Assembly: GCA_007120305.1 (NCBI GenBank)
Contig: SKNW01000010.1
Span: 1 to 42,109, forward strand
Reading direction: 5' to 3'
Length of the DNA stretch: 42,109 nucleotides
Source: Gemmatimonadota bacterium
GTDB lineage: Bacteria; Gemmatimonadota; Gemmatimonadetes; Longimicrobiales; Gaopeijiaceae
The notes under the pieces were generated by a model. It had not been told where the DNA came from and ran no database searches. It worked only from the letters and a program-made list of their open reading frames with translations. The first letter of the stretch is position 1, and every line of letters begins with the position of its first letter. Below, one piece after another: positions 26,995-36,029 of this stretch. The position numbers and the translations under genes are program-made.

Positions 26995-28869
26995 ATGGCG
27001 AAGACCCACGCCTCCAACCCCGCCGATCTCCCCGAGGCCACCCTTGTGGAGTTCTTCTTCGAGGCGATGGAACGCTTCGAGACGCTTCCGGCCTTTCGCC
27101 ATCACGCGGGAGGAAGCTGGCATGACCTGAGTCACGCCGACGCCCTCGAGCGGGTGCAGGCTGCGGCCGCCGCCCTCCGGGCCTCCGGGCTTGTCCGGGG
27201 GGATCGGGCGGCCATTCTGGCCGAGAATCGGCCCGAATGGGCCATGGCTGACTACGCCTGCCTGACGTCCGGCGTGGTGGATGTGCCGGTCTACGCCACG
27301 CTGACACCGGGTCAGATCCGCTACATCCTGGAAGATGCCGGGGTCCGGGTCGTGTTTGCCTCCGACGCCGAGCAGCTGGCCAAGATCCAGGAGATCCGCG
27401 GGGATCTGCCGGCGCTGGAGCGGGTGATCGTGTTCGACGAACCCGCAGGCATCCTTCCCCAGGGGGTGGTGGGGTGGGAGTCCTTCCTGGAAGAGGGGAG
27501 GGCGGCGGCCCTCTGGGACGACCCCGGCGGCTTCATGGAGGAGGCGCTCTCGGCTCGGCCCGAGGATCTGGCCACCATCCTCTACACGTCGGGAACCACA
27601 GGGAACCCCAAGGGGGTCATGCTCACGCATCGGAACCTGAGTTCCAACGTGCTGGCGGCGAGCCAGGTTCTCATCATCGACGAAAAGGACGTCACCCTTT
27701 CGTTCCTCCCCCTCTCCCACGTCTTCCAGCGCATGGTGGACTACCTCCTGTTCAGCAAGGGGTGTCTCATTGCCTACGCGCGCTCCATCGAGACCGTTCC
27801 CGAGGACCTCCGGGCCATCCGACCCACCATCGTGGTCTCGGTCCCTCGCCTCTACGAGAAGGTCTACGCCAGGGTAACCTCCGCCACGGGGGCGAAAGGG
27901 ACCCTGGTGGGATGGGCCCGGGGTGTGGGGGAGCGTTGGGCCGAGGCGAAGCTGGCCGGGCGGGAGCCGGGGGCGGGCATTCGCCTCCAGTACGCCCTGG
28001 CCAGCAAGCTCGTCTTCTCGAAGATCAAGGCCGGGGTGGGGGGGAACCTCCGGTATTTCGTCAGCGGTGGGGCTCCGCTGGCCCCGGACATCAACCGCTT
28101 CTTCTTCGCCTCCGGGGTCATGATTCTCGAGGGGTATGGCCTCACCGAGACAAGCCCGGTCACGAACGTCAACAGCCCCATCGACTTTCCAGCCAACTTC
28201 CGCATTGGGACCGTGGGGAAGCCGGTGGCGGGCACCGAGGTGCGCATCGCCGAGGACGGCGAGATCCTGATCCGGGGACCCCAGATCATGAAGGGGTATC
28301 TGAACCGGCCCGAAGACACGGCCGAGGTCATCGACGCCGACGGCTGGTTCCACACCGGAGACGTGGGCGAGATCGATGACGATGGTTTCCTTCGCATCAC
28401 GGACCGGAAGAAGGACCTCATCGTGACGGCGGGCGGGAAGAACGTGGCGCCGCAGCCCATCGAAAATCGCCTCAAGAAGAACCGCTTCGTGGACCAGCCG
28501 GTGCTCGTCGGCGACCGGGAGCGCTTCATCACCCTCCTCCTGGTCCCCGACTTCGAGGTGCTGGAGAACTGGGCGAAGGAGTCCGGGGTGTCGGCCACGG
28601 AGCGGCGGGAACTCCTGGCCGACGCGAGGGTCCAGAAGCACCTTGTCCAGCAGATGGAGACGGAGCTCTCGGACCTGGCACGGTACGAGATGCCGAAAAA
28701 GCTCGTGCTCCTGGATGTGCCCTTCACCATCGAGGATGGCTCCCTGACCCCCACCCAGAAGGTAAAGCGAAGAATCGTGCAGGAGCGCCTGGCTTCGCGG
28801 CTCCGGGAGGTCTACGCGGAAGAGAACGCACAGCAGACCGTTTTCACGGCGTGGAATGGCGACGGCTGA
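26995..28869 (+). CDS. Long-chain acyl-CoA synthetase (AMP-binding)
   Basis: 'TILYTSGTTGNPKGVMLTHRN', 'EGYGLTETSPV', 'RKKDLIVTAGGKNVAPQPIE'. Confidence 0.95.
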   Translation: MAKTHASNPADLPEATLVEFFFEAMERFETLPAFRHHAGGSWHDLSHADALERVQAAAAALRASGLVRGDRAAILAENRPEWAMADYACLTSGVVDVPVYATLTPGQIRYILEDAGVRVVFASDAEQLAKIQEIRGDLPALERVIVFDEPAGILPQGVVGWESFLEEGRAAALWDDPGGFMEEALSARPEDLATILYTSGTTGNPKGVMLTHRNLSSNVLAASQVLIIDEKDVTLSFLPLSHVFQRMVDYLLFSKGCLIAYARSIETVPEDLRAIRPTIVVSVPRLYEKVYARVTSATGAKGTLVGWARGVGERWAEAKLAGREPGAGIRLQYALASKLVFSKIKAGVGGNLRYFVSGGAPLAPDINRFFFASGVMILEGYGLTETSPVTNVNSPIDFPANFRIGTVGKPVAGTEVRIAEDGEILIRGPQIMKGYLNRPEDTAEVIDADGWFHTGDVGEIDDDGFLRITDRKKDLIVTAGGKNVAPQPIENRLKKNRFVDQPVLVGDRERFITLLLVPDFEVLENWAKESGVSATERRELLADARVQKHLVQQMETELSDLARYEMPKKLVLLDVPFTIEDGSLTPTQKVKRRIVQERLASRLREVYAEENAQQTVFTAWNGDG

Positions 28870-29206
28870 GGGGGATGCGGTAACGACCGGTGCGGTCCGG
28901 GTGGTCCTGGTCTCCCTCCCCGATGCCGGTGCGGCACGGGTCCTGGCCAGGACGCTGGTGGACGAGCGTCTCGTCGCCTGCGGGTCGGTGGTCCCGGGCG
29001 TCACCTCCGTGTACCGCTGGGAGGGCGAACTCCAGGAGGACCCGGAGGTCATGCTCTTCCTCAAGACCACGGACGCCGCCCTCCCGGATCTTCTTCGGAG
29101 GATTCCCGAACTCCACGGCTATGACGTCCCCGAGATCCTCGCGCTGCCGGTTTCCGAGGGACACCCGCCCTACCTGGCCTGGGTCACCGAGTCCACGGAG
29201 AGGTGA
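28856..29206 (+). CDS. cutA: CutA1 divalent-cation tolerance family protein
   Basis: 'LVDERLVACGSVVPGVTSVYRWEGELQEDPEVMLFLKT'; 14-nt overlap with previous CDS. Confidence 0.92.
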   Translation: MATAEGDAVTTGAVRVVLVSLPDAGAARVLARTLVDERLVACGSVVPGVTSVYRWEGELQEDPEVMLFLKTTDAALPDLLRRIPELHGYDVPEILALPVSEGHPPYLAWVTESTER

Positions 29207-29293
29207 GCCGGGCCTCCGGTTCTCCGCGTCCGGTGGATTTCCGGATCGGGTGACCCTGGCCAATCCCCCCGCTTCACAACGAACGGACACCTC

Positions 29294-29746
29294 ATGTCGC
29301 AGGACGAACTTCCGCACGACCTCGACTCCGAGGTTACCCTTCACCTGCTTCTCGAGGAGGTGCAGGAGGCCGACCGGCGAGGCGAGGCCGAGCGGGCGCT
29401 GGCGCTCTTCGAGGAGGCTCTCGCCCTGGATGGATCGGATCCGGGGCTCAGGGTCGCCTGGGGGCGTGCCCTCATGACCCGGGCCCGCCACCGGGAGGCC
29501 CTGGCGGTGCTTCGGGACCTCTGTCAGGAAGACGAGGCCCACGCCGAGGCCCACCGCGTCCTGGGCGAAGTTCTGCACCGAACCGGTGCCGACGAGGACG
29601 CCCTCCAGGTCCTGGCGCGGGCGGCCGAACTGGAGCCCTCGCATCCCCGGCCCTGGTACCTGATGGGGCTGGTCCACGACAGCTGCGGCCGACCCGAAGA
29701 GGCGGCCGCCATGTACCGCCACGCCCGGGAGCGGTCGGCAGGCTGA
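29294..29746 (+). CDS. TPR-repeat protein
   Basis: Three TPR-like units. Confidence 0.8.
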   Translation: MSQDELPHDLDSEVTLHLLLEEVQEADRRGEAERALALFEEALALDGSDPGLRVAWGRALMTRARHREALAVLRDLCQEDEAHAEAHRVLGEVLHRTGADEDALQVLARAAELEPSHPRPWYLMGLVHDSCGRPEEAAAMYRHARERSAG

Positions 29747-30327
29747 TGACCTGGCGTGTCGCGGTCCTGGTCGGGGACCCTCTCCGGACGCCGGGCGATG
29801 CGCTGGCGCGCCCGGTTACGGGGGCCATGGAGGGGATCACCCCCTGGTCCCGGCAGGTGGAGGTGGAGGGCGGAACGAGACTGACCCAGCAGTTGGCGGG
29901 ACAGGATGGGCTGCCCGCCGGGGCCGTCCTCGTCACGCCGGCCGGCGAACTCCCTTACGAACTCCTTCTCCACGCGGTCCTCCTCACCGCCGAGGAGGGT
30001 GTGGCCAGGGGCGGGCTCCTTCGGGCGCTTCGGAACGTTTTCCGCCAGGCCGCCGAGTGGGACGTTCGGGTCCTCGTTCTTCCCCTCCTGGGTGCCGGCG
30101 TGGGACAGCTCTCGCTGGAGGAGGCGGCGGAGGTCCTGGCCGATGCCCTCTCCGAACTGGACGGCCACGCCGCCGACCTCGAGATCCGCATCCCCACGGC
30201 AGGGCCGACGGAGGCCGGGGTGGTCCGGCAGACTCTGGCCCGGAGCTTTCCCGGCCGTGTGGGCGTCCAGGCGTCCCCCGAACCGGCGTCCCCCCGGGCG
30301 GCGTCCTCCGGAGAGGAAGGGGCGTGA
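29746..30327 (+). CDS. Divergent macro-domain-like protein
   Basis: 'VTPAGELPYELLLHAVLL...LLRALRNVFRQAAEWDVRVLVLPLLGAGVGQLSLEEAAEVL' matches the C-terminal half of macro domains; TGATG overlap. Confidence 0.55.
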   Translation: MTWRVAVLVGDPLRTPGDALARPVTGAMEGITPWSRQVEVEGGTRLTQQLAGQDGLPAGAVLVTPAGELPYELLLHAVLLTAEEGVARGGLLRALRNVFRQAAEWDVRVLVLPLLGAGVGQLSLEEAAEVLADALSELDGHAADLEIRIPTAGPTEAGVVRQTLARSFPGRVGVQASPEPASPRAASSGEEGA

Positions 30328-31883
30328 CCCGCCGAGTCGTCCTGGCGGTCGCCGTGCTGGTGGTCTGGGTGGCGGTGGCGGGCTGGCACGTGCGCCGGGA
30401 GTACTTCGCCCCCGCGCTGACGCGCCTGGCCGAGGCCACGCTCACCCTGGACCCGGTCACGCATTTCTATGCCATCCGCATGGGGGATCGCACCATCGGG
30501 ACCTCCTCGTCGAGGCTGGACACCGTGCCGGAAGGGTTTCGCCTCGACGACCTGACCCAGCTGGACCTGCTGGCCATGGGGCAGTCCGGGCAGGCGGTGG
30601 TACGGACCCGGACCACGCTCTCTCCCACCCTTCGAATGCTGGATTTCGAGTTCGCCCTCCAGTCGGCGGCGGGCGACGTCGAGGCCGAGGGGCGGGTGGA
30701 AGGGGATTCCCTCCTCTGGGTCCGACTCCAGGCCGCGGGAGCCCCCCCGGAAGAACTGACCTTCCGGGTGGCCGAGGCGCCCCTGGTGAGCGGGGCTCTC
30801 CCCATCCGCCTCGCCAAGGGCGGGGAGCTCCGGGCTGGCCGGACGGTGCGCTTTCCGGTCTTCGATCCCTCCACCGTCTCGAACCGCGTGGTGGAGGTGG
30901 AGGTCATGGAGCAGGGACTCGTGTCGCTCGTCGACTCCGCCAGGGTGAATCCGGCCACCGGACGGTGGGAGCCCGCCCGGGAGCGATCGGTGGAGGGGTG
31001 GCGGATCGTGGAGCGCTACGGGGGGGTCCAGGTGGAGAGCTGGATCGACGAAGACGGACGCATCCTGCGTTCCACCTCGCCCCTGGGTTTCGCCCTGGAA
31101 CGGACGGAGTTCGAGCTGGCCCGGCAGGCCCGGGAGGACACGCGCGGGCGGGGCGCGGGGGACCTTGCAGGAGGGGCGGGCTCGGGCGACCTGATCCTGG
31201 CCACGGCCATCGCCTCCAACGTGGCCCTGGACGCCCCCCAGGGGTACGATCGCCTTCGGTTCCGCCTCTCCGGCGTGGAGCTGGAAGGCTTCGACCTGGC
31301 CGGCGGACGTCAGCGCCTCGAAGGCAACGTCCTTACCGTGGACCGGGAGCGCTGGGGCGATCTCGCGCCGGGGTACACCCTGCCGTACCCCCGGATGGAT
31401 CTTCGCGAGGCGCTGGAGCCCGAGCCCCTGGTGCAGAGCGGCGATCCCCGGATCCGCCAGGCTGCGGAGGCCATGGTGCGGGAGCGGGGCCGCCTGCCCA
31501 ACGATCCCCGGGTGGTGGCGGAGCGACTGACCCTGGGGGTCCACCGGCTCCTCCGCAAGGAGGTGGTCTTCGCCCTCCCGTCGGCCCTCTCCGTGCTGGA
31601 GAGCCGCCGGGGCGACTGCACCGAGCACACGGTCCTCTTCGTGGCGCTGGCCCGGTCCCTGGGCCTCCCGGCCCGGACGGCCGTGGGGCTGGTCTACCTG
31701 GAGGGGGCCTTCTACTACCATGCGTGGCCCGAAGTCTGGCTCGGGGAATGGGTGGCGGTGGATCCCACCTTCGGCGACGTCCCCGCAGGAGCCGCCCACC
31801 TGCGCTTTGTCACCGGAACGCTGGCGCAGCAGGTCGAGATCGCGAGGCTCATCGGAACCCTGGGCATCGAGGTGCTGGAATGA
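30324..31883 (+). CDS. Membrane-anchored transglutaminase-like protein
   Basis: N-terminal TM; 'RRGDCTEHTVLFVALARSLGLPARTAVGLVY...YHAWPEVWLGEWVAVDPTFG' Cys-His-Asp motifs; GTGA overlap. Confidence 0.9.
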   Translation: MTRRVVLAVAVLVVWVAVAGWHVRREYFAPALTRLAEATLTLDPVTHFYAIRMGDRTIGTSSSRLDTVPEGFRLDDLTQLDLLAMGQSGQAVVRTRTTLSPTLRMLDFEFALQSAAGDVEAEGRVEGDSLLWVRLQAAGAPPEELTFRVAEAPLVSGALPIRLAKGGELRAGRTVRFPVFDPSTVSNRVVEVEVMEQGLVSLVDSARVNPATGRWEPARERSVEGWRIVERYGGVQVESWIDEDGRILRSTSPLGFALERTEFELARQAREDTRGRGAGDLAGGAGSGDLILATAIASNVALDAPQGYDRLRFRLSGVELEGFDLAGGRQRLEGNVLTVDRERWGDLAPGYTLPYPRMDLREALEPEPLVQSGDPRIRQAAEAMVRERGRLPNDPRVVAERLTLGVHRLLRKEVVFALPSALSVLESRRGDCTEHTVLFVALARSLGLPARTAVGLVYLEGAFYYHAWPEVWLGEWVAVDPTFGDVPAGAAHLRFVTGTLAQQVEIARLIGTLGIEVLE

Positions 31884-32686
31884 CGCAGTTCATCGACCGG
31901 AGCGGGGAGGCCCCTCCGCTCCTGGAACTGGAAGGGGTGAAGAAGGCGTACGGCCGGTTCCAGGCCGTGCGGGGGATCGACCTGGCGGTCCCCCGGGGCG
32001 AGATCTTCGGATTCCTGGGGCCCAACGGAGCCGGCAAGACCACCACGATCCGCATGGTGGCCGGCATCCTCCAGCCCACTGCCGGACGCATCCGGGTGGC
32101 GGGGGTGGATCTCCTGGATGACCCCGGCACGGCCAAGCGGCACATCGGGTACATTCCCGATCGCCCCTTCCTCTACGAGAAGCTCTCGGGCGGTGAGTTT
32201 CTCCGGTTCGTGGCCGCCCTCTGGGGGAAGGAAGGCCCGGAGGTGGAAGCGCGCATGGACCGGTTCCTCGAGCTCTTCTCCCTCGCCGCGTGGAAGGACG
32301 AGCTCATCGAGAGCTACTCCCACGGGATGCGGCAGAAGCTCCTGATCTCGTCGGCCTTTCTCCACGACCCCGACCTCGTGGTCGTGGACGAGCCCATGGT
32401 GGGGCTCGATCCCCGCTCGGCCCGGATCCTCAAGGACCTCCTTCGCTCCTTCGTGGAGGGGGGCGGCACCGTCTTCCTCTCCACCCATACGCTGGAGGTG
32501 GCCGAAGCGGTGTGCGACCGGATCGCCATCATCGTGGCCGGCGAGGTCCAGGCCCAGGGGACCATGGACGAGCTCAGGACCCAGGCGGGGCAGGGCGCCA
32601 CCCACCTGGAGGAGATCTTTCTCCGGGTCACCGGGGGGGACGAGGTGGCGGACCTGGTGGGTGCCCTCGCGGGAGAGGTCCGATGA
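31880..32686 (+). CDS. ABC transporter ATP-binding protein (ABC-2 type)
   Basis: 'GPNGAGKTTTIRM', 'YSHGMRQKLLIS', 'VVVDEPMVGLDP'; ATGA overlap. Confidence 0.95.
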   Translation: MTQFIDRSGEAPPLLELEGVKKAYGRFQAVRGIDLAVPRGEIFGFLGPNGAGKTTTIRMVAGILQPTAGRIRVAGVDLLDDPGTAKRHIGYIPDRPFLYEKLSGGEFLRFVAALWGKEGPEVEARMDRFLELFSLAAWKDELIESYSHGMRQKLLISSAFLHDPDLVVVDEPMVGLDPRSARILKDLLRSFVEGGGTVFLSTHTLEVAEAVCDRIAIIVAGEVQAQGTMDELRTQAGQGATHLEEIFLRVTGGDEVADLVGALAGEVR

Positions 32687-33507
32687 GCGGTGCCCCGATA
32701 GGCGGAGAGACAATCAGCGGAGCGAGGACCGGAGGCCCGCTCCGGAATCTGCTCCGGGTGCTGGAGACCCGGCCGGCGTTCGGGATCGGCCTGTTCGCCG
32801 TCTTCTACGGGGTCGGGGTGGTGGGTCACCTCCTGGACGGGGTGCGTCCGACCATGCTCCTCATCACCCCCTACTTCCTTCCGGCCATGGGCCTCCTGGC
32901 CCTCGCCACCCTCCTGGCGCCAACGGGCGAACCGAGCCGCTCCAGGTTCTGGGCCTGGGCCGGAGGGACCTTCGCTGCCACCTGGGCCCTGGAGGTCCTG
33001 GGCGTGCACACGGGCATCGTCTTCGGCGAGTACGTGTACGGTCGGGGCCTGGGGGCGCCCATCCTGGGGGTCCCGCCCCTCATCGGGTTCAACTGGGTGC
33101 TGGTCTGCCTGGGGATGCTGATCTGGGTGACCTCCGCCGAGGCGTGGTGGGTGGCCCGGAGGCGCGAAGAGGGCCGGACGTTCAAAGGGGGCCGGACGTT
33201 CGAAGGGGGCCGGGAGGATGGGCATCTTCCCCGGCCAATCCTGGCCCTGGCGGCGGCGGTGCTGGCCACCGGCTTTGACTGGGTCATGGAGCCCGTGGCC
33301 ATCGGGCTGGGCTACTGGAGCTGGGCGGGAGGGGACATCCCTCTGCAGAACTACGTCGCCTGGTTTGCCATTGCCCTGGGCGCCTCCCTGGCGTGGCTCT
33401 ACCTCCTCCCTCGCGCGATCCGGACCGCCACGCGGCTCCCGGCATGGCATGTCCTCGCCCAGCTCCTCTTCTTCGCGGCGCTCCGCGTGGGGCTTTTCAG
33501 TGGGTGA
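32683..33507 (+). CDS. CruF-like (carotenoid biosynthesis/DUF422) integral membrane protein
   Basis: 'GIVFGEYVYGRGLGAPILGVPPLIGFNWVL', 'FDWVMEPVAIGLGYWSWAGGDIPLQNYVAWF'; ATGA overlap. Confidence 0.85.
   Translation: MSGAPIGGETISGARTGGPLRNLLRVLETRPAFGIGLFAVFYGVGVVGHLLDGVRPTMLLITPYFLPAMGLLALATLLAPTGEPSRSRFWAWAGGTFAATWALEVLGVHTGIVFGEYVYGRGLGAPILGVPPLIGFNWVLVCLGMLIWVTSAEAWWVARRREEGRTFKGGRTFEGGREDGHLPRPILALAAAVLATGFDWVMEPVAIGLGYWSWAGGDIPLQNYVAWFAIALGASLAWLYLLPRAIRTATRLPAWHVLAQLLFFAALRVGLFSG
33172..33207 (+). repeat. 18-bp in-frame tandem duplication (GGCCGGACGTTCRAAGGG x2) in the CruF-like CDS
   Basis: Direct reading; encodes GRTFKG-GRTFEG. Confidence 0.9.
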
Positions 33508-33570
33508 TCGGGCGGGTGGTTGATCGGTCGGTGGGTGATCGGTCGGTGGGTGATCCGGCCCTGGGTGATC
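33502..33570 (+). repeat. 15/16-bp tandem array x5 (consensus GGTCGGTGGGTGATC)
   Basis: TGATC cores end at 33509, 33525, 33540, 33555, 33570. Confidence 0.9.
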
Positions 33571-35312
33571 CGGCGGCACGAGGGCACGTTCGCCCCGGGG
33601 TTCGGGCACTCCTCCGGCCCAAGCTCCGGAGCAAGTGGAACCGGAGCGCCCGACGGGAGGGAGGCCGGGTCCGGCTGGCCTTCCTGGGCGTCCTCGCGCT
33701 GGGGTTCTGGGCCCTCCTCTTCACCCTCATCTACCGGATGCTGCTGTACTTCCGGGGGGCGGAGGGGATCGGCGACCTGCTGGCGGGGAAACTCCTGGGG
33801 ATCGGATTCCTGACCTTCCTCATGATCCTCCTCCTCTCCAACGTCATCACGGCCCTCTCCACCTTCTTCCTCTCCCGGGACCTGGATCTCCTCCTGGCGG
33901 CGCCGGTGGACCCCCTGCAGGTCTACTGGGCGCGCCTCACCGAGAGCATGGTGAACTCCTCGTGGATGGTGGTGCTCCTTGTGGTCCCCCTGCTGGCCGC
34001 CTACGGTGTCATGTACGGCGCCTCGCCTCCCTTCTGGCTCCTGGCGGCCGTGGTGCTCCTGGCCTTCCTGGTGCTCCCGGCGGTGGCAGGTTCGGCGCTG
34101 ACCCTGGTCCTGGTGAACGTCTTTCCGGCCCGGCGTACGCGGGACCTGCTGGCGCTGGTGGGGCTCCTTGCCGCCGCCGGCGTGGTGCTTCTCGTCCGGC
34201 TGCTCCAGCCCGAGCGACTGGTGCGGCCCGACGAGTTCCGCTCCCTCGTGGACTTCATGGCGGTGCTCCGCACCCCCACCTCGCCCTGGCTTCCCTCGGA
34301 GTGGGCGGCCTCCACCCTCCTCACCTTCCTCACGGGTCGGTGGGATGCCTTTCCCCTGGTCCTCCTGGTGAGCACCGCCGCGGCGGCCCTGGTCCTGGGG
34401 GGGGTGCTGCACCTCAAGGCGTTCCCCTCCGGCTATTCCCGGGCCCAGGAAGGGGCGGAGCAGCAGGCGGGACGGACCCGGAGCCGATGGGCAGAGCGGC
34501 TCGTTCCGGCCCGGAACCCGGCGATCCGGCAGCTCGTGGCCAAGGAGGTGCGTGTCTTCTTCCGGGACACCACCCAGTGGTCCCAGCTCATCCTCCTGGC
34601 GGTGCTGGTGGTGGTCTACGTCTACAACATCCGGGTGCTGCCGGTGGGACGAACGGCCGACGTCTCGTTCTTCCTGGTCAACGTCATCGGGTTCCTGAAC
34701 CTGGGGCTGGCCGGGTTCGTGGTGGCGGCCATTGCGGCCCGCTTCGTCTTCCCGGCCATGTCGCTGGAGGGACGCATGAACTGGCTTCTCCGCTCCTCCC
34801 CCCTGGATCCCCGGACCCTCTTCTGGACCAAGTACGCCGTGGGGACGCTCCCTCTCCTCGTCGTGGCCCTCCCCCTTATCGTCCTCACCAACCTGACGCT
34901 GGAGGTCTCTCCCCTCCTCTTCTGGGTCTCCACCCTGGCCATGGTGGGGGCCACCCTGGCCATGACCGCCATGGCGCTGGTCCTGGGGGCCCTGTTTCCG
35001 AACCACGAGACCGAGAACCCGGCCGAGATCCCCACCTCCTTCGGGGGACTTCTCTTCATGATGTCGGCGGTGGCGTACCTGGCGGCCGTGGTGGCTCTCT
35101 GCGGCTGGCCCGTCTACCGGATCCTGCGGGCCCGCCTGGCCGAGGTGGCAGGCGGCCCCGGGGCGATGGTCCCGGACGTGGGGCTCCTTCCCCAGGTGCT
35201 GGGCTTCGGGGGAGCCACGCTCCTGACCGGGGTCATCATTGCCCTCTCCCTCCGCCTCGGGGTGCGACGCATCCGCGAGGCCGAGACCTTCGTGGGAGAG
35301 GGGGCGGCCTGA
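33504..35312 (+). CDS. ABC-2/putative ABC exporter permease
   Basis: About 12 hydrophobic segments; GTG at 33504 overlaps upstream stop (GTGA); alternative in-frame GTGs at 33516, 33531, 33546. Confidence 0.82.
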   Translation: MIGRVVDRSVGDRSVGDPALGDPAARGHVRPGVRALLRPKLRSKWNRSARREGGRVRLAFLGVLALGFWALLFTLIYRMLLYFRGAEGIGDLLAGKLLGIGFLTFLMILLLSNVITALSTFFLSRDLDLLLAAPVDPLQVYWARLTESMVNSSWMVVLLVVPLLAAYGVMYGASPPFWLLAAVVLLAFLVLPAVAGSALTLVLVNVFPARRTRDLLALVGLLAAAGVVLLVRLLQPERLVRPDEFRSLVDFMAVLRTPTSPWLPSEWAASTLLTFLTGRWDAFPLVLLVSTAAAALVLGGVLHLKAFPSGYSRAQEGAEQQAGRTRSRWAERLVPARNPAIRQLVAKEVRVFFRDTTQWSQLILLAVLVVVYVYNIRVLPVGRTADVSFFLVNVIGFLNLGLAGFVVAAIAARFVFPAMSLEGRMNWLLRSSPLDPRTLFWTKYAVGTLPLLVVALPLIVLTNLTLEVSPLLFWVSTLAMVGATLAMTAMALVLGALFPNHETENPAEIPTSFGGLLFMMSAVAYLAAVVALCGWPVYRILRARLAEVAGGPGAMVPDVGLLPQVLGFGGATLLTGVIIALSLRLGVRRIREAETFVGEGAA

Positions 35313-35464
35313 ACGACTCGACAGCATGGATCCGAGAGCCCATATTCGGGTATCGACGTCGCCGTTGACCCACAGGACCCGACCCTGCGCCGCCCGCGGT
35401 CCGAGCCGCCCTCGCCCGTCCGGTCCCCTTCGCCACGACCTTCACCCCGAATCGAGAGCAGGCC

Positions 35465-35605
35465 ATGCTTCCCGGTGGATACGACTTCATTCACATCGTC
35501 TTCTGGATGGTGGTGATTCCCATCATCGTGGGAACCAACTTCATGGCCATTGCCCTTTCGGTGGGGCTGGGGCTTCTCCTGATGGAGTCCATCGGGAAGC
35601 GTTGA
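35465..35605 (+). CDS. Small membrane protein (46 aa), absent from ORF track
   Basis: MLPGGYDFIHIVFWMVVIPIIVGTNFMAIALSVGLGLLLMESIGKR*. Confidence 0.5.
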   Translation: MLPGGYDFIHIVFWMVVIPIIVGTNFMAIALSVGLGLLLMESIGKR

Positions 35606-35667
35606 CGGGCCCGGGCCATAGCCGGGCCATGAACAGGGCCCTGGCCGGACGTTGGACGGGCTGGATG

Positions 35668-35704
35668 CGGGGGACCTCCGGAACCATCCGGGGGTCCCCC
35701 GTTT
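35668..35704 (+). terminator. Intrinsic-terminator-like hairpin, 14-bp stem
   Basis: CGGGGGACCTCCGG-AACCAT-CCGGGGGTCCCCCG-TTT with one G-U. Confidence 0.7.
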
Positions 35705-35758
35705 ACCTTTACCCAGTCTCCCGCTCCGCCCAGCCTCCCCGCCCCGACCCCGGTCTCC

Positions 35759-36007
35759 ATGTCCTTTCTTGCCATCCTCGGGATGTTCGCCGCCCTCGCC
35801 TTCGGGATCTACTGGGGGCTTCCGACCCGGTACCAGCCGGACATGGACGAGATCGACGAAGCCCTGTCCGACGAGAACCGGGAACGGCACCGGGTGGAAC
35901 GAAAGGCCACCTTCCTCTCCCTGCTTCAGCGGAACATGATGCGGGGATCGGACCGGCGTCGTGGACGACGCGGACGACGCCCCTTCCAGCTGAACCAGGA
36001 AGACTGA
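35759..36007 (+). CDS. Hypothetical single-TM protein with basic C-terminus
   Basis: ATG at 35759, N-terminal TM, RRRGRRGRR tail. Confidence 0.6.
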   Translation: MSFLAILGMFAALAFGIYWGLPTRYQPDMDEIDEALSDENRERHRVERKATFLSLLQRNMMRGSDRRRGRRGRRPFQLNQED

Positions 36008-36029
36008 CCGGCACCGGCAGCCGCCGGGT

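Noticed and set aside
25996-29070. 1024-aa minus ORF opposite the acyl-CoA ligase and neighbours
   Set aside because: High-GC shadow ORF; low-complexity composition, while the plus strand encodes clear families
29906-31883. Alternate-frame plus ORF extending upstream of the ABC ATPase
   Set aside because: Real ATPase begins at the ATGA overlap at 31880; upstream part is out-of-frame translation of macro/transglutaminase genes
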